Positions 34,223 through 43,129 are shown, counted from the first letter of the stretch. The stretch: 64,000 bases of DNA from Streptomyces griseoluteus (GCF_004784465.1 NZ_SRRU01000006.1:372001-436000); one strand, 5' to 3'. Made by a program: numbers and translations. Notes: generated by a model not told the origin, from the sequence alone.

Positions 34223-35047
34223 CTAGGGAAGAACCCCGGCCCGGCGAGCCGCCGTCACCGCCTCCCCCCGGGTGTGCGCGCCAAGTTTGCGCATCGCCGC
34301 GCGCAGATAGCCCTTCACCGTCTCCGGGCGCAGGCCCAGCCGGTCGGCGACGGCCGCGTTGGTGGCGCCGGTCGCCACCCAGGTCAGCACGTCCAGCTCA
34401 CGCGGGGCCAGCGCCGGACTTCCTTGCGGAGCCGGTGCGGTCAGCAGGGCGCAGGCCGCCAGCAGTTCGGCGCGCAGCTCCGGGTCCGCGATGCGCGGGG
34501 CCAGCGCCCGCAGCGCCGCGTGCGCCTCCCGTACGTCCTCCTGGCGGGCCCCCGGTTCCGGTACGGCGGGCCGGAGCGCGGCCAGCAGACCCCGCGCCTC
34601 GTCCCGTACCGCGAGCGCCCGCTCGACCTGACGCGCCGCCGCCACCGCACCGCCGAGCGCCCGGTCGCCCAGGGGCTGAGCCGAGCGCAGCGCGCCGTAC
34701 AGCACCCCCCGCACCCGGTGCCGTACCACCAGCGGCACCGCGAGCACCGAGCGCAGGCCCTCGGCGGCCACCGGGGCGTCGTACTCGTGGCTGATCCGCC
34801 GGGAACTGGAGTAGTCCGGCACCGCGCAGGCCCGGCCCAGCGCCACAGCCCGGCCGCCGAGTCCGGTGCCGGAGGTCACCACCAGCGAGCGCAGCGCGGC
34901 CGTGGCGGTGCCGCTCAGCTCGCTGATCCGGATCTGCGCCGCGCCGGGGCCGACCGCTCCGCCGAACGCGACCGGCAGTCCCGTCGCGCGCCGCAGCCCG
35001 GCCAGCGCACCCCGAATCTCCGCCGTCGCCACGGCATCTGCTGCCAC
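34223..35047 (-). CDS. GAF-domain LuxR-type regulator
   Basis: 274 residues. A GAF-like sensory domain covers about residues 10-145 (RATGLPVAFGGAV, GLGGRAVALGRACAVPDY, LRSVLAVPLVVRHRVRGVLYGALR). A C-terminal LuxR helix-turn-helix follows (LAPRELDVLTWVATGATNAAVADRLGLRPETVKGYLRAAMRKLGAHTRGEAV). The GTG at 35047 is selected because AAGGAG lies seven bases upstream; a GTG at 35071 is possible. It is divergent from the acyl-CoA ligase pair and probably controls it. Confidence 0.9.
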   Translation of the reverse strand: MAADAVATAEIRGALAGLRRATGLPVAFGGAVGPGAAQIRISELSGTATAALRSLVVTSGTGLGGRAVALGRACAVPDYSSSRRISHEYDAPVAAEGLRSVLAVPLVVRHRVRGVLYGALRSAQPLGDRALGGAVAAARQVERALAVRDEARGLLAALRPAVPEPGARQEDVREAHAALRALAPRIADPELRAELLAACALLTAPAPQGSPALAPRELDVLTWVATGATNAAVADRLGLRPETVKGYLRAAMRKLGAHTRGEAVTAARRAGVLP

Positions 35048-35067
35048 CTTCTCGCTCCTTCGTGCCG

Positions 35068-35087
35068 CCACCCCCGTTCGGGGGTGG
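35068..35087. promoter_or_regulatory. perfect hairpin/operator between LuxR and acyl-CoA ligase genes
   Basis: CCACCCCC-GTTC-GGGGGTGG, perfect 8-bp arms, in the 146-bp divergent region. On the regulator side it would lie in or near the 5' leader; on the ligase side in the upstream promoter region. It could act as a LuxR-dimer operator or as an RNA hairpin. Confidence 0.5.
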
Positions 35088-35193
35088 TGAGACCCGCATC
35101 ACGGATTAGACGATGGGGGAGAGCCGCCCGGCAATGGTCCGGGACGCGGGAGTGCGCCGGCGGTGGACGGCCGCGGCAGCGAGGAGGACACGG

Positions 35194-36867
35194 ATGACGA
35201 CCCCGACGGAGCTGCTCCGCAGCGCCCGCGATTTCCTGCTGGAGCACCGGGAGGACTACCAGGGTGCCTGTGACGGCTTCCGCTGGCCCGAGTTCGAGCA
35301 CTTCAACTGGGCGCTGGACTGGTTCGACGTGATCGCGCAGGGCAACGACCGCACCGCCCTGCACATCGTGGAGGAGGACGGGAGCGAGACCCGGCTCTCC
35401 TTCGCCGAACTGTCCGACCGCTCCGACCGGGTGGCCAACCACTTCAAGGCGCTGGGCGTCGGCGCGGGGGACCGGGTCCTCGTCATGCTCGGCAACCAGG
35501 CCGAGCTGTGGGAGACCATGCTCGCCGCGATGAAGCTGCGTGCCGTGGTCATCCCGGCCACCCCGCTGCTCGGCCCCGCCGATCTGCGGGACCGGGTCGA
35601 CCGGGGCGAGGTCGCGCATGTGATCGCGCGCGCCGAGGACACCGCCAAGTTCGACGAGGTCCCCGGCACCTACACCCGGATCTCGGTCGGCGGGCTGCCC
35701 GAGGAGGCGTGGGAGCCGTACGAGGACGCCTACGCGGTGCCCGGCGGGTTCCTGCCCGACGGGCCGACCCTCGCCGGCGACCCGCTGATGCTCTACTTCA
35801 CCTCCGGGACCACCGCCCGCCCCAAGCTGGTCGAGCACACCCACACCTCGTACCCGGTCGGTCATCTCGCCACCCTGTACTGGATCGGCCTCCGGCCCGG
35901 CGACGTCCACCTCAACATCTCCTCGCCCGGCTGGGCCAAGCACGCCTGGTCCAACCTGTTCGCACCCTGGAACGCCGAGGCGACCGTCTTCGTCGTCAAC
36001 TACTCCCGCTTCGACGCCGCCCGGCTGATGGCCGAGATGGACCGGGCCCGGGTCACCACCTTCTGCGCACCGCCCACCGTGTGGCGGATGCTGATCCAGG
36101 CCGACCTGACCCAGCTCGCCACCCCGCCCCGCGAGGCCGTCGCCGCCGGGGAGCCGCTCAACCCCGAGGTGGTCGAACAGGTCCGGCGGGCCTGGGGCGT
36201 GACCGTACGGGACGGGTTCGGGCAGACCGAGACGGCCGTGCAGATCTCCAACAGCCCCGGCCAGGAGCTGCGTTCGGGCTCCATGGGCCGGCCCAGCCCC
36301 GGCTACCGCGTCGAACTCCTCGACCCGGTGACCGGCACGCCCGGCGCCGCGGAGGGCGAGATCGCGCTCGACCTCTCCGCGCGGCCCGTCGGCCTGATGA
36401 CCGGCTACCACGGCGACCCCGAGCGCACCGCCGAGGCGATGGCCGGCGGCTACTACCGCACCGGCGACATCGGCTCCCGCGATGCCGACGGGTACGTCTA
36501 CTACACGGGCCGAAGCGATGACGTCTTCAAGGCCAGTGACTACAAGATCAGTCCCTTCGAGCTGGAGAGCGCGCTGCTGGAGCACGAGGCGGTGGCCGAG
36601 GCGGCGGTGGTGCCCGCGCCCGACGACCTCCGGCTCGCGGTGCCGAAGGCGTACGTGGTGCTCGCCGAGGGCTGGGAGCCCGGACCCGGTACCGCGAAGG
36701 CGCTCTTCGAGCACTCCCGTGAGGTGCTCGCGCCGTACAAGCGGCTGCGCAGGCTGGAGTTCGGGCCGCTGCCCAAGACCGTGTCCGGCAAGATCCGCCG
36801 CATCGAGCTGCGCGAGGCCACGGCCGCGGGCTCGGCGGACGAGTACCGCGAGGAGGACTTCCGGTGA
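35194..36867 (+). CDS. AMP-binding acyl-CoA synthetase (medium-chain/benzoate-ligase type)
   Basis: 557 residues. ANL-superfamily motifs: phosphate loop YFTSGTTARPKLVEH (about residues 206-220; the usual Gly before the loop Pro-Lys is Arg), GFGQTE, YRTGDIG, GRSDDVFK and the C-terminal catalytic Lys in KTVSGKIRR. The early block FEHFNWALDWFD is typical of medium-chain acyl-CoA and aryl-CoA ligases. It activates a carboxylic acid as its CoA thioester. GAGGAGG precedes the ATG. Its stop overlaps the next ligase by four bases. Confidence 0.9.
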   Translation: MTTPTELLRSARDFLLEHREDYQGACDGFRWPEFEHFNWALDWFDVIAQGNDRTALHIVEEDGSETRLSFAELSDRSDRVANHFKALGVGAGDRVLVMLGNQAELWETMLAAMKLRAVVIPATPLLGPADLRDRVDRGEVAHVIARAEDTAKFDEVPGTYTRISVGGLPEEAWEPYEDAYAVPGGFLPDGPTLAGDPLMLYFTSGTTARPKLVEHTHTSYPVGHLATLYWIGLRPGDVHLNISSPGWAKHAWSNLFAPWNAEATVFVVNYSRFDAARLMAEMDRARVTTFCAPPTVWRMLIQADLTQLATPPREAVAAGEPLNPEVVEQVRRAWGVTVRDGFGQTETAVQISNSPGQELRSGSMGRPSPGYRVELLDPVTGTPGAAEGEIALDLSARPVGLMTGYHGDPERTAEAMAGGYYRTGDIGSRDADGYVYYTGRSDDVFKASDYKISPFELESALLEHEAVAEAAVVPAPDDLRLAVPKAYVVLAEGWEPGPGTAKALFEHSREVLAPYKRLRRLEFGPLPKTVSGKIRRIELREATAAGSADEYREEDFR

Positions 36868-38468
36868 CCCTCTCCTACACGCACGGCACCGGCGGCACCG
36901 CCCTGCTCGGTGACACCATCGGCGCCAACCTCGCGCGTACGGCGGCCATGTGGCCGGAGAGGGAGGCCCTGGTCGACGTGCCCGCCGGGCTCCGGTGGAC
37001 CTACGCCGAGTTCGCCGCCGACGTCGAGCGGCTGGCGTGCGCGCTGCTCGCCTCCGGGGTGGCCAAGGGCGACCGGGTGGGCGTCTGGGCGGTCAACCGG
37101 GCGGAGTGGGTGCTCGTCCAGTACGCCACCGCGCAGGTCGGCGCGATCATGGTCAACGTCAACCCGGCCTACCGCACCCACGAGGTGGAGTACGTCCTCC
37201 GGCAGGCCGGCGTCTCCCTGCTGTTCGCCTCCACCGAGCACAAGGGCAGCGACTACCGGGCCATGGTGGACGAAGTGCGCCCCAAGCTGCCGGAACTGCG
37301 GCGGACGGTGTACTTCGGGGAGCCGGGCTGGGAGGAGTTCACCGCGCTCGGTGCCGACGTCTCCGCACAGCGACTGCGCGCCCGGGAAGCCGAGTTGTCC
37401 TGCGACGACCCGATCAACATCCAGTACACCTCGGGCACCACCGGCTTCCCGAAGGGCGCCACCCTCTCCCACCACAACATCCTCAACAACGGCTTCTTCG
37501 TGGGGGAGTTGGTCGCCTACACCGAGCAGGACCGGATCTGCGTACCCGTCCCGTTCTACCACTGCTTCGGCATGGTGATGGGCAACCTCGCGGCCACCTC
37601 CCACGGCGCCTGCATCGTCATCCCGGCCCCCTCCTTCGAGCCCGGCGCCTCCCTGGAGGCGGTCCAGCGGGAGCGGTGCACCTCGCTGTACGGGGTGCCC
37701 ACGATGTTCATCGCGGAGCTGAACCTCCCGGAGTTCGCGGAGTACGACCTCTCCACCCTGCGCACCGGCATCATGGCGGGCTCGCCCTGCCCGGTGGAGG
37801 TGATGAAGCGGGTGGTCGCCGAGATGCACATGGCCGAGGTGTCCATCTGCTACGGCATGACCGAGACCTCCCCGGTCTCCTTGCAGACCCGCGTCGAGGA
37901 CGACCTGGAGCACCGCACCGGGACGGTCGGCCGCGTCCTGCCGCACCTGGAGGTCAAGGTGGTCGATCCGGCCACCGGTGTCACCCTGCCCCGCGGCGAG
38001 GCCGGCGAGCTGTGCACCCGTGGCTACAGCGTCATGCTCGGCTACTGGGAGGAGCCCGAGAAGAGCGCCGAGGCCATCGACACCGGCCGCTGGATGCACA
38101 CCGGCGACCTCGCCGTCATGCGGGAGGACGGCTATGTGGAGATCGTCGGGCGCATCAAGGACATGATCATCCGGGGTGGCGAGAACATCTACCCCCGCGA
38201 GATCGAGGAGTTCCTCTACGCCCACCCCAAGATCCGGGACGTCCAGGTGGTCGGCGTGCCGCACGAGCGGTACGGCGAGGAGGTCCTCGCCTGTGTCATC
38301 CCGCTCGACCCGGCCGACCCGCTCACGCTGGACGAACTGCGGGCCTTCTGCCGGGACCGGCTGGCCCACTACAAGATCCCGAGCCGGCTCCAGCTCCTGG
38401 ACGCCTTCCCGATGACGGTGTCGGGCAAGATCCGCAAGGTGGAGCTGCGCCGCAGCCACGGCTCCTGA
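36864..38468 (+). CDS. AMP-binding fatty-acyl-CoA synthetase
   Basis: 534 residues. Motifs: phosphate loop YTSGTTGFPKGATLSH (about residues 187-202), YGMTETSP, MHTGDLA, GRIKDMIIRGGENIYP and C-terminal MTVSGKIRKVE. Overall it resembles the FadD3/AcsF2-like group of acyl-CoA ligases. The GTG start overlaps the previous stop codon as GTGA, so both ligases are cotranslated; two different acids or two steps of one fatty-acid route may be served. A hairpin terminator follows. Confidence 0.9.
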   Translation: MTLSYTHGTGGTALLGDTIGANLARTAAMWPEREALVDVPAGLRWTYAEFAADVERLACALLASGVAKGDRVGVWAVNRAEWVLVQYATAQVGAIMVNVNPAYRTHEVEYVLRQAGVSLLFASTEHKGSDYRAMVDEVRPKLPELRRTVYFGEPGWEEFTALGADVSAQRLRAREAELSCDDPINIQYTSGTTGFPKGATLSHHNILNNGFFVGELVAYTEQDRICVPVPFYHCFGMVMGNLAATSHGACIVIPAPSFEPGASLEAVQRERCTSLYGVPTMFIAELNLPEFAEYDLSTLRTGIMAGSPCPVEVMKRVVAEMHMAEVSICYGMTETSPVSLQTRVEDDLEHRTGTVGRVLPHLEVKVVDPATGVTLPRGEAGELCTRGYSVMLGYWEEPEKSAEAIDTGRWMHTGDLAVMREDGYVEIVGRIKDMIIRGGENIYPREIEEFLYAHPKIRDVQVVGVPHERYGEEVLACVIPLDPADPLTLDELRAFCRDRLAHYKIPSRLQLLDAFPMTVSGKIRKVELRRSHGS

Positions 38469-38477
38469 CGTGCTTGC

Positions 38478-38521
38478 GGGGCGCGGTCGCCCCCGTTGCC
38501 TTCCGGCCGAGACCGCGCCCC
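38478..38521 (+). terminator. terminator after acyl-CoA ligase operon
   Basis: Perfect 11-bp arms (GGGGCGCGGTC and GACCGCGCCCC) separated by 22 bases, starting 10 bases past the stop codon. Confidence 0.6.
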
Positions 38522-38687
38522 ACAAGTCCCCCGTCCGCAAGGCCCGCCACCCCCGTCCCGGCGGGACCTCGCACTCTCAATCTGCCCTCTCCCGGCGGCG
38601 GTTGAAGCCTTTCGGGCGGTCTTCAGAGGTTGATTTGAGGTTGGCCCCCCGGAGCCGGGCGCCCCACGACTCGAGTCGCCCGGTGTC

Positions 38688-38921
38688 TCACAGCTCGTGC
38701 TCCGACAGCCCCGGCCAGTCGTCCGGGCCGCCGCCCACCCAGTCGATCAGGTCGCTCTCCTCGACCTCGATGCGGTCGAGGTCGGCCAGGCGGAGGATCT
38801 CGATCACGTCGTCCAGATGGGAGGCGAGGCCGAGGGTGACCTCACCCTCGGTGACCCGGCGGGAGCCGTCGAGCGCCGGGGGGTGGACCACGATGTGCGG
38901 ATACCGCGTCGGATCGGCCAT
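38688..38921 (-). CDS. small conserved hypothetical protein, 77 aa
   Basis: 77 residues, acidic, without signal or membrane segment. Starts MADPTRYPHIVVHPPALDGSR and ends WVGGGPDDWPGL. I recall similar short proteins being common in Streptomyces but know no function. Codon use is normal, which supports a real gene. The ribosome site is weak, and a longer upstream start cannot be excluded. Confidence 0.65.
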   Translation of the reverse strand: MADPTRYPHIVVHPPALDGSRRVTEGEVTLGLASHLDDVIEILRLADLDRIEVEESDLIDWVGGGPDDWPGLSEHEL

Positions 38922-39233
38922 GGGTTCAGCGTCCTGCGGATCGGGCGGCGCCGCTACTCGACGGCGGTCCCGGGAATTCGCCCGGGATTCACCGGCCGCC
39001 GCCCCTGCCCTCTTCCCCGGCACCGGCCGGGCTTCTGGGGGTCTTTCTTCCGGATCAGGCCGGCTCCAGCCGACGGCGCCCTCTCAGATGACTCGAGCGG
39101 GGGCTGGTGCGTGCAGCTGCAAGGCGGAGGAGGGAGTCGACGCGATGGGGTCCCCCCGCGAGCGCAGCCGCGTGCGGGGCCGGTGCGCAGGGGGTGTCCA
39201 CTAGGGTCGTAGGACCGAGAGCTGGGGGCAGAG
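38922..39233. other. 312-bp gap with one possible mini-ORF
   Basis: No confident gene. The right half holds a 19-codon ORF (39145-39204) with a strong GGAGGAGGGAG ribosome site, just upstream of the regulator pair at 39234; see findings. No clear terminator or promoter could be picked. Confidence 0.4.
39145..39204 (+). CDS. possible 19-residue leader ORF before the regulator pair
   Basis: ATG at 39145 preceded by GGAGGAGGG at about eight bases. It encodes a short Arg/Gly-rich peptide (MGSPRERSRVRGRCAGGVH) and ends 29 bases before the TTG of the next gene. It is supported only by the ribosome site. Confidence 0.25.
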   Translation: MGSPRERSRVRGRCAGGVH

Positions 39234-39485
39234 TTGAGACTGCGAGTGGAGTTCACCACCGAACCCTTCGACCTGGACGTCCCGCCCGCGCACGCGGTGG
39301 CGGCCCGCGAGGTCGTGGAGGGCGGCGGGCTGGACACGGTGGACGTGGGGCCGTTCGGCACCATGGCCGAGGGTGGTGCGGACGGGGTGCTCAGTGCCGT
39401 GGACGCGCTGCTGCGGCGGAGCCTGGAGGCCGGGGCGACGCGGATATCCCTGCAGGTCAACGTGGTCGGGGAGGGCGGTAGATGA
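39234..39485 (+). CDS. small conserved protein paired with HTH regulator
   Basis: 83 residues from the TTG at 39234 (a GTG at 39246 is an alternative). Soluble, no known motif; predicted beta-alpha layout with a final strand ATRISLQVNVV. Its TGA overlaps the ATG of the helix-turn-helix gene by four bases (ATGA), so the two products are made together and probably interact. Position immediately before the uricase operon suggests a role in its regulation. Confidence 0.72.
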   Translation: MRLRVEFTTEPFDLDVPPAHAVAAREVVEGGGLDTVDVGPFGTMAEGGADGVLSAVDALLRRSLEAGATRISLQVNVVGEGGR

Positions 39486-39844
39486 CCGCCGTGGAGTCCT
39501 TCGTCGCCGCCGTGCGCCCTCTCGTGGACGCCATGGGCGGTGAACTCCTTCCGCCGGGCGAGGCGGGCCCGGACGACGTGGTGCTGGCCTGGGAGGGCGC
39601 CGAGGTCGTCGCCGTACGGCTGCCGCAGCTCGCGGAGTCCCTCGACCACATCCTCACCGCGCTGGAGCGCCGGGAGGGGCGGCCGCTGGCCGAGCTGGAC
39701 CGCAAGGCCAAGCAGGGAATCGTCCGGACGCTGGAGGCGCGGGGCGCCTTCGCCGTGCGGCACGGCGTGGAGACCGTGGCGGGGGCGCTGGGCGTCAGCC
39801 GCTTCACCATCTACAACTACCTCAACCGGGACAAGAGCCGCTGA
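39482..39844 (+). CDS. helix-turn-helix protein upstream of urate operon
   Basis: 120 residues. The C-terminal third contains a helix-turn-helix, HGVETVAGALGVSRFTIYNYLNRDKSR, preceded by an alpha/beta segment (VVLAWEGAEVVAVRLPQLAESLDHILTALERREG). The HTH resembles those of Fis/PuuR-like small regulators. Overlaps the preceding gene by four bases. Only 22 bp separate its stop from the operator of the uraD promoter. Likely a local regulator of urate catabolism; not proven. Confidence 0.78.
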   Translation: MTAVESFVAAVRPLVDAMGGELLPPGEAGPDDVVLAWEGAEVVAVRLPQLAESLDHILTALERREGRPLAELDRKAKQGIVRTLEARGAFAVRHGVETVAGALGVSRFTIYNYLNRDKSR

Positions 39845-39866
39845 GGCCGCCCGGTAACCCAGAATT

Positions 39867-39908
39867 TTCAACAAAGTGTTGACGTGCCGTCGCGGTGAGG
39901 CGTTAGCT
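39867..39908 (+). promoter_or_regulatory. uraD operon promoter with AllR-type operator
   Basis: TTCAAC-AAAGT-GTTGAC (39867-39883) is an inverted repeat whose right arm overlaps a -35 hexamer TTGACG (39879-39884); a possible -10 is TTAGCT (39903-39908, 18-bp spacer). The same TTCAAC-N5-GTTGA sequence overlaps the -35 of the allantoinase promoter at 58005. Binding there would block RNA polymerase, i.e. act as a repressor site. Confidence 0.65.
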
Positions 39909-39956
39909 GACGGCACCCCGTCCGGCACGACGGCCCTCGCGGCCACGGAGGCGCCC

Positions 39957-40460
39957 GTGACATCGCCCGCCACCCCTCTGGGCCTGGCCCGGTTCAACGC
40001 TCTCGGGGACGAGGCCGCGCTCGCCGCCCTGCACGAGGTGTGCGCCTCCACCGCATGGGGCCGCCTGCTCCTGGTCGCACGCCCGTACGCCACCCCGGAC
40101 GACCTGTACCTCGCCGCCGACGCGGCCCTCGCCGGACTCGGCGCCGACGACCTGGCCGAGGCGATGGCGGGCCACCCCCCGATCGGCCGCCCCAAGCCCG
40201 GCGACCCCGCCTCCACGCGGGAGCAGCGCGGCATGGCCGACGCCTCCGACGCCCTGCGCGCCGAGATGCTCGAACTGAACCTCGCCTACCAGGACCGCTT
40301 CGGCCATGTCTTCCTGATCTGTGCCACCAGCCTGACCGGCGAGCAGATGCGCGACGCCCTGACGGAGCGGCTCGGCAACACGCCGGAGCGGGAACGGGAG
40401 ATCGCCCGCGCCGAACTGGGCAGGATCAACCGCATCCGCCTGGCCCGACTCGTCGCCTGA
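39957..40460 (+). CDS. uraD: 2-oxo-4-hydroxy-4-carboxy-5-ureidoimidazoline (OHCU) decarboxylase
   Basis: 167 residues. Catalytic His73 is in AGHPPIGRP and the second active-site element in STREQRGM (Glu89), both conserved in OHCU decarboxylases. It converts OHCU to S-allantoin, the third step after uricase and HIU hydrolase. GTG start with GGAGG five bases upstream. First gene of the operon uraD-uraH-uox-deaminase, 14 bases before uraH. Confidence 0.94.
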   Translation: MTSPATPLGLARFNALGDEAALAALHEVCASTAWGRLLLVARPYATPDDLYLAADAALAGLGADDLAEAMAGHPPIGRPKPGDPASTREQRGMADASDALRAEMLELNLAYQDRFGHVFLICATSLTGEQMRDALTERLGNTPEREREIARAELGRINRIRLARLVA

Positions 40461-40474
40461 AGGACGCCCGCACC

Positions 40475-40819
40475 ATGACCAGCACCGCCTCCGTGTCCAC
40501 CCACATCCTGGACACCTCGCTCGGCCGCCCCGCGCGGGGCGTCACCGTCCGCCTCTCGGCCCGCACCGCGTCCGGCGCCGACTGGCGCCCGCTCGGCGAG
40601 GGAACCACCGACGCCGACGGCCGCTGCCGGGATCTGCCGGCCCCGCCCGGGGACACGGCGCGGGTACGGCTCGACTTCGCCGTGGAGCCGTACCTGCGGG
40701 AGAGAGGGGACGCGTTCTTCCCGGAGGTGACCGTCACCTTCGCCGTACGGGCCGGGGAGCACTACCACGTCCCGCTGCTGCTCAGCCCGTTCGGCTACTC
40801 CGTATACCGAGGGAGCTAG
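40475..40819 (+). CDS. uraH: 5-hydroxyisourate hydrolase
   Basis: 114 residues, transthyretin-like fold. Signatures: VSTHILDTSLGRPARGV at the N-terminus, EGTTDADGRC in the middle and the diagnostic C-terminal tetrapeptide YRGS. It hydrolyses 5-hydroxyisourate to OHCU. Tightly packed between uraD and uox. Confidence 0.96.
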   Translation: MTSTASVSTHILDTSLGRPARGVTVRLSARTASGADWRPLGEGTTDADGRCRDLPAPPGDTARVRLDFAVEPYLRERGDAFFPEVTVTFAVRAGEHYHVPLLLSPFGYSVYRGS

Positions 40820-40824
40820 CTTTC

Positions 40825-41739
40825 ATGGCAGAAACGTCCCGCCCGGCCGGGCCCGCGATCCTGGCGCAGAACCAGTACGGCAAGGCCGAGAACCGGGTCG
40901 TCCGGATCACGCGCGACGGCGCCACCCACCACATCAAGGACCTCAACGTCTCCGTCACCCTCAGCGGCGACATGGACGACGTCCACTACTCCGGCTCCAA
41001 CGCCCACGTCCTGCCGACCGACACCACCAAGAACACGGTGTACGCCTTCGCCAAGCGGTACGGCATCGAGTCCGCCGAGCAGTTCGGCATCCACCTCGCC
41101 CGGCACTTCGTCACCTCCCAGGAGGCGATCCGCACGGCCCGCATCCGGATCGAGGAGTACGCCTGGGACCGGATCGGCGCGGAAGACGGCGGGCACTCCT
41201 TCGTCCGCAAGGGCCAGGAGGTACGGCTCAGCCAGGTCTTCTACGACGGCACCTCCTGGCAGGTCGTCTCCGGGCTGGGGGACCTGGTGGTGCTGAACTC
41301 CACCGACTCAGAGTTCTGGGGCTACGCCAAGGACGAGTACACCACCCTCCCCGAGGCGTACGACCGGGTGCTGGCCACCGAGGTGAACGCCCGCTGGCGG
41401 TACGGCTGGACCGGCGAGGCCGACGCGCCCGACTGGGACGCCTCCTACGCCGCGACCCGGCGCCATCTGCTGGAGGCGTTCGCCGGGACCTACTCGTACT
41501 CCCTTCAGCAGACCCTGTACGAGATGGGCGCGCGGGTGATCGGAGAGCGTGCTGAGATCGACGAGATCCGGCTTTCCCTGCCGAACAAGCACCACTTCCT
41601 GGCCGACCTCACGCCCTTCGGGCTGACCAACGACAACGAGGTGTACCTCGCCGCCGACCGGCCCTACGGCCTGATCGAGGCGACCGTCCTCCGCGAGGGC
41701 CGCGAGGCGGCGATCCCGGTGGACCTCACCAACCTCTGA
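40825..41739 (+). CDS. uox: urate oxidase (uricase)
   Basis: 304 residues, normal length. Conserved blocks: NQYGKAENRVVRI near residue 16, the Thr-rich active-site loop LPTDTTKNTVY (about 63-73), a second-repeat region with VLNSTDSEFWGYAKDEYTTL and IRLSLPNKHHFLADLTPFG. Cofactor-independent oxidation of urate to 5-hydroxyisourate. Starts five bases after uraH. Confidence 0.96.
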   Translation: MAETSRPAGPAILAQNQYGKAENRVVRITRDGATHHIKDLNVSVTLSGDMDDVHYSGSNAHVLPTDTTKNTVYAFAKRYGIESAEQFGIHLARHFVTSQEAIRTARIRIEEYAWDRIGAEDGGHSFVRKGQEVRLSQVFYDGTSWQVVSGLGDLVVLNSTDSEFWGYAKDEYTTLPEAYDRVLATEVNARWRYGWTGEADAPDWDASYAATRRHLLEAFAGTYSYSLQQTLYEMGARVIGERAEIDEIRLSLPNKHHFLADLTPFGLTNDNEVYLAADRPYGLIEATVLREGREAAIPVDLTNL

Positions 41740-41755
41740 GAGCGAAGGACGAACC

Positions 41756-43123
41756 GTGGCACCAGCCGAGCGCACCGTCATCGAGAACTGCGCGATCGCC
41801 ACCGTGGACGCCGACGACACCGAGTACGCCACGGGGCACCTCGTCCTCGCGGGCGACCGGATCGAGTCGGTCGGCGCCGGCCCGGCCCCCGACGGGCTCA
41901 CCGGGGTCACCCGCCGGATCGACGCCGGCGGGCATCTGGCCACCCCCGGCCTGGTCAACACCCACCACCACTTCTACCAGTGGCTCACCCGTGGTCTGGC
42001 AACCGACCACAACCTCTTCGACTGGCTGACCGCCCTCTACCCGATGTGGGCGCGCATCGACGAGGACATGGTGTCCGCGGGCGCGCGGGGCTCGCTGGCG
42101 ACGATGGCCCGGGGCGGGGTCACCACCGCCATGGACCACCACTACGTCTACCCGCGCGGCACCGGCGACCTGTCCGGCGCCATCGTGCGCGCCGCCCGCG
42201 ACACCGGCGTCCGCTTCACCCTGGCCCGCGGCTCGATGGACCGGGGCGAGTCGGACGGCGGGCTGCCGCCGGACTTCGCGGTGGAGAGCCTGGAGGAGGC
42301 GCTGGCCGCCACCGAGGCCACCGTCGCGGAACACCACGACCCCTCCTTCGGCGCACTGACCCAGGTCGCGGTCGCGCCCTGTTCACCCTTCTCGGTGTCC
42401 ACCGAACTGATGAAGCAGGGCGCGGAGCTGGCGCGGCGGCTGGGAGTGCGGCTGCACACCCACGGCTCGGAGACGGTGGAGGAGGAGAAGTTCTGCCACC
42501 AGCTGTTCGGGATGGGCCCGACCGAGTACTTCGAGTCCACCGGCTGGCTGGGGGAGGACGTGTGGATGGCGCACTGCGTCCACATGAACGACTCCGACAT
42601 CGCCGCCTTCGCCCGCACCGGCACCGGCGTCGCCCACTGTCCGTCCTCCAACGCCCGGCTGGCGGCGGGGATCGCACGGGTACCGGACCTGCTGAAGGCA
42701 GGCGTCCCGGTCGGCCTGGGCGTCGACGGCACCGCCTCCAACGAGTCCGGCGAACTCCACACCGAACTGCGCAACGCCCTCCTCGTCAACCGCCTCGGCC
42801 CGCACCGCGAAGCCGCCCTCACCACCCGCCAGGCCCTCCGCCTCGGCACCTACGGCGGCGCCCGGGTCCTGGGCCGGGCAACCGAGATCGGCTCGCTGGA
42901 GCCCGGCAAACTCGCCGACCTGGTCCTCTGGCGCATGGACACCCTGGCCCACTCCTCCATCGCCGATCCGGTGGCGGCCCTGGTGCTCGGCGCCCCGGCC
43001 CCGGTCACGGCCTCCTTCGTGGGCGGCCGGCAGATCGTGGCGGACGGGGAGCTGCTGCACGTGGACGAGGACGCGATCGCCCGGACCACCCGCGAGCAGG
43101 CGCAGCGGCTCGCGCGGAGCTGA
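41756..43123 (+). CDS. 8-oxoguanine deaminase-type amidohydrolase
   Basis: 455 residues, zinc amidohydrolase of the TrzN/AtzA/guanine deaminase group. Metal ligands: NTHHHFYQ (about residues 66-73), HTHGSE and GVDGTASN with the Asp. The family's 8-oxoguanine deaminases convert 8-oxoguanine to urate, which fits its place as last gene of the uricase operon. GTG start with GAAGGA upstream. Other purine-type substrates are possible. Confidence 0.88.
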   Translation: MAPAERTVIENCAIATVDADDTEYATGHLVLAGDRIESVGAGPAPDGLTGVTRRIDAGGHLATPGLVNTHHHFYQWLTRGLATDHNLFDWLTALYPMWARIDEDMVSAGARGSLATMARGGVTTAMDHHYVYPRGTGDLSGAIVRAARDTGVRFTLARGSMDRGESDGGLPPDFAVESLEEALAATEATVAEHHDPSFGALTQVAVAPCSPFSVSTELMKQGAELARRLGVRLHTHGSETVEEEKFCHQLFGMGPTEYFESTGWLGEDVWMAHCVHMNDSDIAAFARTGTGVAHCPSSNARLAAGIARVPDLLKAGVPVGLGVDGTASNESGELHTELRNALLVNRLGPHREAALTTRQALRLGTYGGARVLGRATEIGSLEPGKLADLVLWRMDTLAHSSIADPVAALVLGAPAPVTASFVGGRQIVADGELLHVDEDAIARTTREQAQRLARS

Positions 43124-43129
43124 CCGGGG

